From assembly GCA_963779515.1 (NCBI GenBank), contig CAVZYN010000011.1, forward strand, positions 62,001 through 126,000: 64,000 bases of DNA, given 5' to 3'. Shown here piece after piece: positions 56,324 to 64,000 of this stretch (positions are counted from its first letter, which is position 1; each line of letters starts with the position of its first letter). The notes under the pieces were generated by a model. It was given only the letters and a program-made list of their open reading frames with translations, was not told where the DNA came from and made no database searches. The position numbers were made by a program, and so were the translations under genes. Origin of the DNA: CAVZYN01 sp963779515. Its GTDB lineage: Bacteria; Pseudomonadota; Alphaproteobacteria; Rhizobiales; Hyphomicrobiaceae.

Positions 56324-57030
56324 TTAGTCTTTGATGTCCGACAGCTCGGACCAATCGAATTCCTTGCCGCAGAACGGCACGAAGGCGAGCTGCGTGCGGC
56401 CCATGCTGATGACGTCCATCTGCACCAGCTGGACCGCGGACGTCGGCTTCTTTTCATTCACCGCGACGACGTTGGTCTTCGAAAGGTTCGGCACGAACAG
56501 GAACGAGCGATCGGCGGCGTCGTAGCGGATGTAGGCCTGCTCTTCGGACGAAATCGTCTCATCGCCGAAATCGATGGGGATGCGTTGCGACGACGCGCGG
56601 CCGATGGTGTTGTTGCCCTCGAAAATCGGGCGCGACGCGCCGAGGCCGGGACCGCCGACGACGACCAGCCAGCCGACGATCGGATCCTGATGGAAGGCGC
56701 CGCGCGTCACTTTGGTCTTGCCGCGCAGCAGCTGCGTGCGGGCGGGCGGTTTGGAGTTCGACCGGCGCGGCCGGCACCGTCACCGGATCGATGTCGATCG
56801 ACCGGCGTCTTGGCGATGCGCACCGCGTCGGCGGCCGAGGCCTGCATCGGCAGCACCGGCGTGACCCGCTTCGATACCGGCTCGGATGCGGCCAGCTGCG
56901 CTTTCGTCTCCGCGACCCGAATCATCGCGCGCGGCGGCGCCGTTTCGTCGCGGCTTGCGGCCGCCAGCGCGTCGCGCAGCGTTCCGAAGATGCCGGCCGG
57001 CTTTTTGGTTCCCGGCTTCGCGTTGTTCAT
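56324..57030 (-). CDS. FHA-domain protein, frame broken as read
   Basis: About 235 residues when corrected; ATG 57030 (MNNAKPGTKK) follows GGGGAG. Three frames must be joined: MNNAKPG...AVRIAKTPVD, then after an extra base near 56797 DPVTVPAAPVELQT, then after another near 56742 RTQLLRGKTKVTRGAFHQDP and the FHA fold. The FHA domain (about 150-235) has VGGPGLGASRPIFEGNNTIGR (phosphothreonine-binding GR loop), then QRIPIDFGDETISSEEQAYIRYD, where the usual Ser-x-x-His is Ser-Ser-x-Glu, and LSKTNVVAVNEKKP (the Asn contact). N-terminal half Pro/Ala-rich, disordered. A phospho-threonine reader, probably a substrate of the neighbouring kinase. Confidence 0.8.
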
Positions 57031-57060
57031 CGTTTCAGTCTCCCCGCTCACTCAGAAAAA

Positions 57061-57744
57061 TCATATGGGCCGCGCGACGAACTTGAGCCGCTCCCGCCCG
57101 ACCTCGATCACATCACCGTCGGTGAGCTGCGCTTTGCGCCGGCGCTCACCATTGATGCGGATGCCGTTACCCGTCTCGCCGCTGACATCGGTGATGAAGA
57201 AGTGCGCGTCCATCGTCCGGTATACTATGGCGTGATAGCGATGCACGGCGTCGGCTTCCAGTTGAATCTCGTTGTCGTCCTGGCGGCCGATGCGGATAAG
57301 CCCAGGGCCGATCGGCACTTGCGCCGCCTCGGGCTCGTCGACAGCGATAAACCCTTGGGCCGGCCAGACGCACTCCGACTCCGGCAGCGTCTCGGGCACC
57401 CGGCCGAGGGCAATCGTCTCGCCGCGCCAACGATTTATGGCTTTTGCGGCGCGGGCCGCCACGGCCGCGACGATGAGGCCGAGACCGAGCGCCGATGCGG
57501 CGACGAGGGCGGGGGCCGTGGCGAGCGCTTGTTCGACACCGGCCTGCGCACGCGCGAGATGGAGCGCGCGCGGATCGGAGAGTTTCGGCAACGACTCGGC
57601 CAGCGCGGGGCCAAGCACCGGATGCAGCGCCAGCACCGCCGCGACGCCACACATCACGGCGACGGACGCTGCGATGCTGACGCCGCGAAACCGCGGCTCG
57701 GCCTCGTGATCGTCCGCTGGCCGGTTGATTCTGGTCGTGTCCAC
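57061..57744 (-). CDS. Membrane-anchored FHA-domain protein
   Basis: About 227 residues from a GTG at 57744 (VDTTRINRPADD); the true start is uncertain because the frame is open back to 57954 and TTG 57753 is also possible. One or two membrane segments (GVSIAASVAVMCGVAAVLAL and LVAASALGLGLIVAAVAA) flank a ~40-residue loop, then a cytoplasmic FHA domain: GPGLIRIGRQDDNEIQLEADAVHRYHAIVYR is complete, with the phosphothreonine-binding Arg and Ser/Ala-His positions, then TDVSGETGNGIRINGERR with the key Asn residues. It could place phospho-signalling at the inner membrane. First gene of the minus-strand operon FHA(TM)-FHA-PP2C. Confidence 0.8.
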   Translation of the reverse strand: MDTTRINRPADDHEAEPRFRGVSIAASVAVMCGVAAVLALHPVLGPALAESLPKLSDPRALHLARAQAGVEQALATAPALVAASALGLGLIVAAVAARAAKAINRWRGETIALGRVPETLPESECVWPAQGFIAVDEPEAAQVPIGPGLIRIGRQDDNEIQLEADAVHRYHAIVYRTMDAHFFITDVSGETGNGIRINGERRRKAQLTDGDVIEVGRERLKFVARPI

Positions 57745-58061
57745 GCGAACCAAATTCCCTGCACCTCGGGTTGCGTATACGTATGCCGTTACATGACGGC
57801 AGCACCGTGGCCGCTGGTGATTCTGCAGTCGGCTCACAAAGCCCAGCCGGAAGTATGGAGCGGACTTCAGAATTGCCACACTAGTCCACTTTGGTCGCAC
57901 GATGACCAACTGTGCTCTGGACACCCCATCGTTCCGCCACATTATTGCCCGCAACTGGCACTGATTCTCGCACGTGGCGGCGGACGGGGATTCGCGTTCA
58001 TAGAGGCCATCTTGGACGAACAGCCTATTCCGGCTGCGCTATTGTTGTTGCCTCGGAGCTC
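57745..58061. promoter_or_regulatory. Divergent intergenic region between FHA and kinase genes
   Basis: 317 bases between the membrane FHA gene (minus) and the kinase gene (plus), lower in GC than the surrounding genes and without a protein-like frame. It must hold the promoters of both units; no specific box is assigned. ACCTCGGGTTGCGTATACGT-like sequence near 57765 contains a GTATAC palindrome. Confidence 0.4.
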
Positions 58062-59425
58062 ATGACCAATATCGTCGCCCTACCCGGAGGAACGGAGCTC
58101 GTCGGAGACTATCGCATCGCGAAAGTTCTCGGGGCTGGCGGATTTGGCATAACCTATCTCGCGGACGAGCTGGCGCTGGATCGCCGCGTCACGATCAAGG
58201 AATACTTTCCGACAGACTTCGCAGCGCGCGCGGGCACGCAGGACGCGAGCCCGCGATCGCAGGAGTGCGCCGGCGATTACAAGTGGGGCCTCGATCGCTT
58301 CATCGACGAAGCGCAAACGCTCGCCAAATTCGACCATCCCAACATCGTGCGCGTGTTCCGCTACTTCCGCGCCAACAACACCGGCTACATGGTGTTGCAG
58401 TTCGAGGAAGGACAGAGCCTCAAGACCTGGCTCAAGGGCCTCAATCGCGCACCCCGCCAGGCCGAACTCGACAAGATCATCGCGCCGCTGCTGGATGCGC
58501 TCGAGGTCATCCACAAGGGCGATTTCCTGCATCGCGACATCGCGCCGGACAACATCATCGTGCGCAAGAACGGGCAACCGGTGTTGATCGATTTCGGCTC
58601 GGCCAGGGGCGAGATCGCGCAGTCGCGGACCGTCAGCGCGCTGGTGAAGCCCGGCTATAGTCCCTATGAGCAATACGCCTCGACGAGCCGCAATCAGGGG
58701 CCATGGACGGACATCTACGCGCTCGGCGCGACGCTCTATCATGCGGTGACGGGAAAGCGCGCACCGGACGCGCCGTCACGGATGGTGGCGGATGAGTATA
58801 AGCCGGCCCGCGAGGCGGCGACCGGCAGTTATCGGCCGGCGTTCCTCGCTGCGATCGACAAGGCAATGCGGCTCGATGTCGAGAAGCGGCCGCAGTCGGT
58901 GGCGGCGTGGCGCAAGCAGTTGCTTGACACCGATGCCAAGGCCGTAACGGCGAAGGGCATGACGCTGCGCGTCGGCAAGGGCGGCAAGACACAGGTGGCG
59001 AAAGCCGCGACCGCCATGGCACGACGGCCGGCAGGTGCGGAAACGATGCGCGCGGGTCTCGGCTACGGCCCGGCACCGATCGAGCCGACGCCGCCCTCAC
59101 GGCCACGCACGCGGCGGCGCACGGTGACAAAGCCGCAGGCGGGAAAGGCTGTTGCCGTGGCGACGAAAAAGGCGCTGCCAGCGGTAGTGCCCGCGCGAGC
59201 GGGTCGCAGCCGGTCGCAGCGCCGGTCGCAGCGATGGCGCCGGCGCCGATAAAAGCTGTTGTCCGGGCAGACCCTGTGCCGCAACCGCGCACGACGCCGC
59301 CGCTGCGCGGCAAGACCTGGAAGCGTACGATCGGGCTCAGGCTGTTCATCGCGCTGTCGGTCGCGACACTGATCGTGATGTACGAGGACCGGCTGAGTGA
59401 GCTGTTCGAGCGGCTTATTCGCTAG
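58062..59425 (+). CDS. Hanks-type serine/threonine protein kinase, C-terminal membrane segment in a shifted frame
   Basis: ATG 58062 follows GGAG. Residues 15-310 are a complete eukaryotic-like kinase: VLGAGGFGITYLA (P-loop, 22-34), Lys46 in VTIKEY, Glu83, FLHRDIAPDNII (HRD, 157-159), LIDFGSARG (DFG, 177-179), GYSPYEQY (activation/P+1 loop), and WTDIYALGATLYHAVTG. The kinase is followed by a basic, Pro/Ala-rich linker. As read the frame stops at 59252 in an Arg-rich run, but shifting one base near 59180-59210 continues into APAPIKAVVRADP and a membrane segment LRLFIALSVATLIVMYE, ending at 59425 (about 454 residues). A C-terminal anchor is usual for this kinase type. Pairs with the PP2C and two FHA proteins encoded divergently. 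Confidence 0.88.
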
Positions 59426-59431
59426 AAAACA

Positions 59432-59641
59432 TTGCAGGTGAGCCGGAGCCATGCGAGCGACCGAGCAACTCACCGGTTGATGCGGCAAAATGCCGATCGT
59501 CCGATGAACGTCGCCGGCGCGACACTTGTTCATGTTGCGGGCCGCGAAAACATCGCGGATAGCCTCACCATCGATCACGACGATTTCGAAACCTACCGCT
59601 TCGGGCGCAACCGGAAGTTCCGAATTACACCTGCGCGATGA
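59432..59641 (+). pseudogene. Possible remnant of a PIN-domain toxin
   Basis: A 69-codon frame from a TTG at 59432. Its C-terminal half (ENIADSLTIDHDDFETYRFG) resembles the last strand-helix of VapC-type PIN domains, where an acidic residue after ThrxAsp binds metal. The N-terminal two thirds of a PIN domain are missing and no antitoxin is adjacent. Low confidence; may be chance. Confidence 0.2.
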
Positions 59642-59674
59642 TAAGCTGCGGGGAGCAACGTCAAAGGCAGCTCG

Positions 59675-60425
59675 ATGTCATCCGCACGCGAAAACTCTGC
59701 AACCCTCGACCCCCGCGAGGTCGACCAGTTCGCCCGCATCGCCGCCGAGTGGTGGGACGAACATGGCAAGTTCCGCCCGCTGCACAAGATCGGCCCCGCG
59801 CGGCTCGGCTATTTGCGCGCCGAAGTGGTCCGCCACTTCGGCTGTGACGCAAAGGCGCTGCGCCCGCTCGGCGCACTCTCCATCCTCGATATCGGCTGCG
59901 GCGGCGGACTCATTTCCGAACCGCTTGCAAAACTCGGTGCCGCCGTCACCGGCATCGATCCCGCCGCGGAGAACGTCGAAGCCGCGCGCCGTCACGCCGC
60001 CGAGCACCGGCGTCGCCGTCACCTATCGCGCCTGCCGCGTCGAAGATCTTGTCGCCGAGGCCGCCCAATTCGACGTCGTGCTCTGCCTCGAGGTCGTCGA
60101 GCACGTGCCGGATGTCGCGGCATTCCTAACGGAGGCTGCAAAGCTCGTCCGCCCCGGCGGCCTGATGCTGATCTCGACGCTTAACCGCACCATCAAGTCC
60201 TATGCGCTCGCGATCGTCGGCGCCGAATACATCCTGCGCTGGCTGCCCGTCGGCACGCACCAATGGGAGCGCTTCGTCACCCTCGACGAAATGGCGAGCC
60301 ATTGCGCCCGCGCCGGCCTCGCCAAGCCATCGTTCGAGGGCCTCTTCTACAATCCCATCAGCGATGTCTGGTCCCTCTCCTCCGATACCGACGTCAACTA
60401 TTTCGCGTCGGCCAAGAAATTGTAA
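59675..60425 (+). CDS. ubiG: Ubiquinone biosynthesis O-methyltransferase, frame broken as read
   Basis: About 250 residues when corrected. ATG 59675 starts MSSARENSATLDPREVDQFARIAAEWWDEHGKFRPLHKI, the very conserved UbiG head (Ala-x-x-Trp-Trp-Asp). SAM-binding motif ILDIGCGGGLISEPLAKLGA near residue 70. At about 60000 the frame changes (ARRHAAE | STGVAVTYR), needing one base; the rest is EVVEHVPDVAAFL, VRPGGLMLISTLNRT, the WLPVGTHQWERF box and a normal C terminus LYNPISDVW. UbiG performs both O-methylations in ubiquinone synthesis on the inner membrane face and is normally indispensable for respiration, so a real loss is unlikely and a sequence error is the simplest explanation. Confidence 0.85.
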
Positions 60426-60443
60426 AAACAATCACCAGACGTC

Positions 60444-60555
60444 ATCCGAGGCCTTGTGCCTCGGATCCAGGACCACAGGTCAAGCGATCGACGAAGTGTC
60501 ATAGCCCAGCAATAGCTGTCACGGGGCATGGATGCCAGGCACGGTGGCCTGGCAT
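60444..60555 (+). repeat. Two hairpin repeats after ubiG
   Basis: ATCCGAGGCCTTGTGCCTCGGAT (60444-60466) and ATGCCAGGCACGGTGGCCTGGCAT (60532-60555), both framed by GTCAT/ATGAC-like ends, in the 212-base gap between ubiG and the broken amidohydrolase. They belong to the GTCATCC family also seen at 11092, 19864 and 62590 and may act as terminators. Confidence 0.6.
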
Positions 60556-60637
60556 GACGGCTGAGTTTGGATATGGACGTGTTGGGTCTTTGCGTCGTCC
60601 CGGAGCGATGCTCCGGCGCTCGACCGAACCTGCGCAA

Positions 60638-61467
60638 CTACACAGCGCCCAACCGATAAAACCGCTCAGCCGTGCCGCCGAGGATAGCGGCTGAACCTGG
60701 ATGCGCGCCGACCAGCGCCAGCGTCACCGCGCGCCACGCGTCATAGGAGCCATTGAGATTGACCACCGGCCAATCCGAGCCCCACATCACCCGATCCGGC
60801 CCGAACGCCGCGATGATATGATCGACGTAGGGCTTGAGGTCCGGCAGCGTCCAGCCCGGCGGCGCTTCCGTCACCAGCGCCGAAAGCTTGCACAGCACCG
60901 TCGTCTCGCGCGCGAGCACGGCGATCTCCGTCGCCCACGGTTCGAAGTCCTGCGCGCGAATGCGCGGCTTCATGCCGTGATCGAGCACCACCGGCAGCGC
61001 CGGATAGCGCTCCAAGCAGCACGCGCGCGACTTCGAGATGCTGCGGAAATCCAAGAAACTCGAAATGCAGATCGAGATCTCTGAGCGCATCGAACGCCCA
61101 CGCCAGCGACGGACGCAGCACCCAACGTTCATCCGCGACATCCTGGATCATCGGCCGCACGCCGCGGAACTTCGGCTGCCGCGACCAGCGCTCGAGATGC
61201 CGGCGATGCGCGGCGTCCTCGAAGTCGATCCAGCCGACCACCGCGCCGACCCATGGCGTCTCGCGCCGCGAGCTCCAACAAGAAATCTGTTTCCGCCACG
61301 CTCGGCGCCGCTTGCACCAGCACCGTCTTGCCGATGCCATGATGCTTCAGATGCGGCGCCAGATCCGCTGGCAGGAAATCGCGATAGATCGCGCCTGCAG
61401 CCGGCGTCAGCCAGCCGTAGTCGCCGCGCGCGATCGCCCAGAAGTGCTGGTGGCTATCAACAAGCAT
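60638..61467 (-). pseudogene. Amidohydrolase (L-fuconolactonase-like TIM barrel), frame broken
   Basis: Minus-strand start at ATG 61467 (MLVDSHQHFWAIARGDYGWLTP): the His-x-His metal pair is the hallmark of the amidohydrolase_2 superfamily. First frame to about 61272 (TVLVQAAPSVAETDFLLELAAR), second frame from about 61265 to 61020 (TPWVGAVVGWIDFED, GVRPMIQDVADERWV), third from about 61016 to the stop at 60638 (ERYPALPVVLDHGMKPRIRA, then RVMWGSDWPVVNL, the final metal Asp). At least two single-base breaks. Corrected length is about 276 residues. Relatives are sugar lactonases such as LinE/fuconolactonase; substrate unknown. Lies downstream of gpsA on the same strand. Confidence 0.75.
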
Positions 61468-61549
61468 GACGAGACCGGCATCGAAATCCGCGTTGCGTGG
61501 CGAGTTTAACGCCGGCCGCTGCGTTTTGGAACGCCGAAGGCGCGCGCGC

Positions 61550-62548
61550 CTATGCTTCTGCCTTGAATGGCCGCGCCAGCAGGCCTTCGATGGCCTTGTC
61601 GACCGCGAGATCGCCGCGCACGATCGCCGCAACCGCGGTGCAAATCGGCATGTCGATGTTTTTCATCGCCGCAATTCGCGCGACGGCCTCGGCGGTGTAG
61701 ACACCCTCGGAGACCGATCGGCGGCTGCCGAGAATGGCGAGCAGCGTTTGCCCCTGCCCAAGCCCGCGTCCAAGGCTCATATTGCGCGATTGCGCACTGC
61801 CACACGTCAGCACCAGATCGCCAAGCCCCGACAACCCAAACAGCGTTTCCGGCCGCGCGCCGTGCGCTTGCCCAAACCGCACGAGTTCTGCCAGCCCCCG
61901 CGTCACCAGCGCCGCATGCGCGCTCGCCCCGAGCGCCGCGCCGTCGACGATGCCAGCGGCGATCGCCAGAACGTTCTTCACCGCGCCGCCGAGCTGTACG
62001 CCGGCGAGATCGCTCGTCCAATAAATTCGGAACCGCCGATCGCCCAGCAACTCGGCATACTGCGCGCCGCGCTCTTCATCCGCCATGGCGAGCGTCACGG
62101 CCGCTGGAAGCCCGCGTCCGAGGTCCGCCGCAAAACTCGGCCCCGACAAGACCGCAACTGCTGCCGACGGCAGCTCATGCGCCAAGATGTCCGAAAGCAA
62201 CGCGCCGGTCGCTTGCTCAAGGCCTTTCGAGCACAGTACGACCGGCGTTCCGGGTTTCAATACAGGCTGCAGAAGCTTCGTCATGGCCCGTGTCTGCTGC
62301 GCCGGCACCGCCAGCAGCAGCACGTCGCGCGCCGCAACCGCCGCAAGATCGGATGTCGCGCGCAGGCGCTGATCGAGCGCGATGCCGGGGAGATATGGCG
62401 TATTGCGGTGCGCAATTGTGATCTCTCGCACGACGTCGGCGTTGCGCGCCCATAGCATCACGTCGCGTCCCGCTTGGCACAGCATGTGCGCCAGCGCCGT
62501 GCCCCACGCGCCGCCGCCGATTACCCCGATGGTCGTGCCTTCAGTCAT
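61550..62548 (-). CDS. gpsA: Glycerol-3-phosphate dehydrogenase [NAD(P)+]
   Basis: 332 residues from ATG 62548, standard length. N-terminal Rossmann fold with GVIGGGAWGTALA; VLLLAVPAQQTR and VVLCSKGLE; then the catalytic region KNVLAIAAGIVDG, with the active-site Lys, and GLGDLVLTCGS-RN for substrate binding. Reduces dihydroxyacetone phosphate to sn-glycerol 3-phosphate for phospholipid synthesis in the cytoplasm. Order tsaD-gpsA on the same strand, opposite hemC, is the usual one in Hyphomicrobiales. The two genes are separated here by a 177-base gap. Confidence 0.95.
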   Translation of the reverse strand: MTEGTTIGVIGGGAWGTALAHMLCQAGRDVMLWARNADVVREITIAHRNTPYLPGIALDQRLRATSDLAAVAARDVLLLAVPAQQTRAMTKLLQPVLKPGTPVVLCSKGLEQATGALLSDILAHELPSAAVAVLSGPSFAADLGRGLPAAVTLAMADEERGAQYAELLGDRRFRIYWTSDLAGVQLGGAVKNVLAIAAGIVDGAALGASAHAALVTRGLAELVRFGQAHGARPETLFGLSGLGDLVLTCGSAQSRNMSLGRGLGQGQTLLAILGSRRSVSEGVYTAEAVARIAAMKNIDMPICTAVAAIVRGDLAVDKAIEGLLARPFKAEA

Positions 62549-62725
62549 GCTCTCGATCCTAGTGCTCGGCCTCGATCAAAATGTACCACGTCATCCCGGA
62601 CGACGAACCGCATTTGAGCGGTGAGGAGATCCGGGACCCAGCACGAGAATCGCCGAGGGCACCATAGTCAGTTGAATAGCGTGGCTTCGCCGCATTGTTT
62701 CGCTGGACCCCGGATAACGTGCGGC
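62549..62725. repeat. GTCATCCCGGAC-type repeat between tsaD and gpsA
   Basis: From 62590: GTCATCCCGGACGACG, then GAGGAGATCCGGGACCCAG, forming a long CCCGGA/TCCGGG stem with a ~35-base loop, followed by unrelated sequence and a second GGACCCCGGATAACG at about 62705. No gene. It separates tsaD from gpsA, which may reduce co-transcription. Confidence 0.6.
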
Positions 62726-63871
62726 CTAGCGGCCTTCCGTTTCTGGGATGATGGGCATCTGCGTCACGCCTTGGTCCCGAGTTCGGCCCGATCCGAGCAC
62801 AGGTCGCGCATCCGTATCCAGCGGCCAGCGCGCGCGTGCCGTGACATCGAGCGTATCGGTAAGCCCGCGCGCAAGCCGTTCGGCACCCGTCCAGGCAATC
62901 ATCGCACCGTTGTCGGTGCAGAGCGCCGGTGGCGGCACCAACAGGCGATATCCCATGCCGGCGCACGCGTCGCCGAGCGCCACGCGCAAGCGCTGGTTGG
63001 CGGCCACCCCACCCGCGACGACGAGCGTGCGCGCAACGCCCGTGGCATCGTCGCCGGCAAGATCGTCTGCCAGTGTCATGGCGCGCCGCACGCGATCGAC
63101 AACGGACGCCGCAACCGCCACCTCGAAGTCGGCGCACAGATCGGCGATGTCGCGCTCCTTGAGCGGCGCCAGCGCCTCCGCCTGCAGCCGCACCGCCGTC
63201 TTCAACCCGGCGAACGAAAAATGCGGCTCCGGCCGCCCGATCATGGGGCGGGGCAGCGCGAACCGCCCCGGCGTTCCCAGTTGCGCGGCCCGCTCGACGG
63301 CGGGGCCGCCGGGGAAGCCGAGCCCCAGGAGTTTTGCGGTCTTGTCGAAAGCTTCGCCGAGCGCATCGTCGATCGTGGTGCCGAGCCGCGTGTAGCGGCC
63401 AACGTCCCGCACCAGCAGCACCTGCGTATGCCCGCCCGACACCAGCAGCATCAGGTACGGCGGCGCGACCCCGTCGGTCAGGCCGACGGTCAGCGCGTGC
63501 GCCTCGAGATGGTTGACCGCGATCAAGGGCCGATCGTGCACCAGGCAGATAGCCTTGGCCGTCATCAGCCCGACATGCAGCCCGCCGATCAGCCCCGGCC
63601 CCGCCGTTGCGGCCACGGCATCGAGATCGTCAAATCCGCACCCCGCCGTCCGCATGGCGTCGGCAATCAGGTGATCGAGGCACTCGACATGCGCCCGCGC
63701 CGCGATTTCGGGAACGACCCCGCCGAACGCCCGGTGCTGATCCCACTGCGAACGGACAATATTGGACAGAATCCGCCCGCGCCCGTCCGGCGTGCGCGAT
63801 ACAACGGCGGCGGCGGTCTCGTCACAGCTTGTCTCGATGCCGAGCACGAGACTATCTTTCATCTGCGCCAT
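62726..63871 (-). CDS. tsaD: tRNA N6-adenosine threonylcarbamoyltransferase
   Basis: 381 residues from ATG 63871 (ATG 63862 also possible). Kae1/Gcp signature: LGIETSCDETAAAVV, GGVVPEIAARAHVE (first iron-binding His), AVNHLEAHALT (second His), LLVSGGHTQVLL, and the late VVAGGVAANQRLR and CTDNGAMIAW with the third metal ligand. Forms threonylcarbamoyl-adenosine at position 37 of tRNAs reading ANN codons, with TsaB, TsaE and the product of TsaC; essential in most bacteria. Divergent from hemC with a 71-base promoter gap. Confidence 0.96.
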   Translation of the reverse strand: MAQMKDSLVLGIETSCDETAAAVVSRTPDGRGRILSNIVRSQWDQHRAFGGVVPEIAARAHVECLDHLIADAMRTAGCGFDDLDAVAATAGPGLIGGLHVGLMTAKAICLVHDRPLIAVNHLEAHALTVGLTDGVAPPYLMLLVSGGHTQVLLVRDVGRYTRLGTTIDDALGEAFDKTAKLLGLGFPGGPAVERAAQLGTPGRFALPRPMIGRPEPHFSFAGLKTAVRLQAEALAPLKERDIADLCADFEVAVAASVVDRVRRAMTLADDLAGDDATGVARTLVVAGGVAANQRLRVALGDACAGMGYRLLVPPPALCTDNGAMIAWTGAERLARGLTDTLDVTARARWPLDTDARPVLGSGRTRDQGVTQMPIIPETEGR

Positions 63872-63942
63872 ACCATCGGCCGCCTTGCCGCTGCGTGTCG
63901 AACGTCCTATTCATCGCCGCGATAGCACCCTGGGAGATCCCG

Positions 63943-64000
63943 TTGCAAGCAGCGTCAATCCGGATCGGCACACGTGGTTCGCCGCTCGCTCTGGTCCAGG
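63943..64000 (+). CDS. hemC: Hydroxymethylbilane synthase, first 19 residues
   Basis: The gene runs off the right edge. From TTG 63943, preceded by GGGAG at 63932-63936, it reads LQAASIRIGTRGSPLALVQ (first residue Met in the protein); the phrase IGTRGSPLAL is the strongly conserved start of porphobilinogen deaminase, which joins four porphobilinogens into hydroxymethylbilane on the haem pathway. No ATG or GTG is available nearby in frame, so TTG is the likely start. The divergent hemC/tsaD arrangement is the usual one in this order and supports the call despite the short length. Confidence 0.9.
   Translation, partial: MQAASIRIGTRGSPLALVQ

Overview
The window is 64 kb of GC-rich DNA whose gene content points to an alphaproteobacterium of the order Hyphomicrobiales (Rhizobiales), probably near Bradyrhizobium/Xanthobacteraceae. 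The reasons are a MeaA-type B12 mutase of the ethylmalonyl-CoA pathway at the left edge, the divergent hemC / tsaD-gpsA order at the right edge, an OpgC-type glucan modifier, and many palindromic intergenic elements of a kind common in this group. The organism call is inference. No rRNA, tRNA or CRISPR array was seen.

Layout. 1-11 kb: end of meaA, comM-like ATPase, MAPEG protein, RsmB-type methyltransferase, a methyltransferase/ATP-grasp fusion, a family-5 solute-binding protein and three consecutive peptidase M15-like genes. 11-17 kb: a frame-broken MlrC-type peptidase, a TAT-exported amidohydrolase, and a methyltransferase plus MTHFR-like pair. 17.2-20.7 kb: a gene-poor, repeat-rich stretch with a group II intron (17873-19728) inserted inside a palindromic repeat. 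20.7-30.5 kb: prpE, two tandem PAP2 phosphatases, opgC, an acyl-CoA synthetase, a lipoprotein flanked by copies of the mutM 3' end, and mutM. 30.9-50.0 kb: the most striking block, a ~13 kb gene for a giant repetitive surface protein (LEPR-like N terminus, DUF4347, choice-of-anchor-L-like, TSP3 and cadherin/Ig-like repeats). It is followed by a tight four-gene set: TolC, HlyD, GAF-HlyD and an M50 protease-HlyD fusion. 50-64 kb: a membrane-tethered nuclease, a TPR protein, ileS (carrying an in-frame palindromic insert), a PP2C/FHA/FHA/Ser-Thr kinase signalling module, ubiG, a broken amidohydrolase, gpsA, tsaD and the start of hemC.

How genes work together. The 30.9-50.0 kb block looks like a cargo plus dedicated envelope-spanning export or anchoring apparatus. 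It has an outer-membrane TolC, two periplasmic adaptors and a membrane metalloprotease fused to an adaptor domain, but no ABC ATPase is visible. This is the best candidate for an undescribed system. The kinase, phosphatase and two FHA proteins form a self-contained phospho-signalling module.

Caveat. At least nine genes carry single-base frame breaks while neighbouring long genes are intact. These include ubiG, tolC and prpE, which would normally be conserved. Residual sequencing or assembly indels are therefore a likely explanation. Broken frames are described gene by gene; spans are given for the reconstructed gene. Genes whose break I judge probably technical are typed CDS, the others pseudogene.
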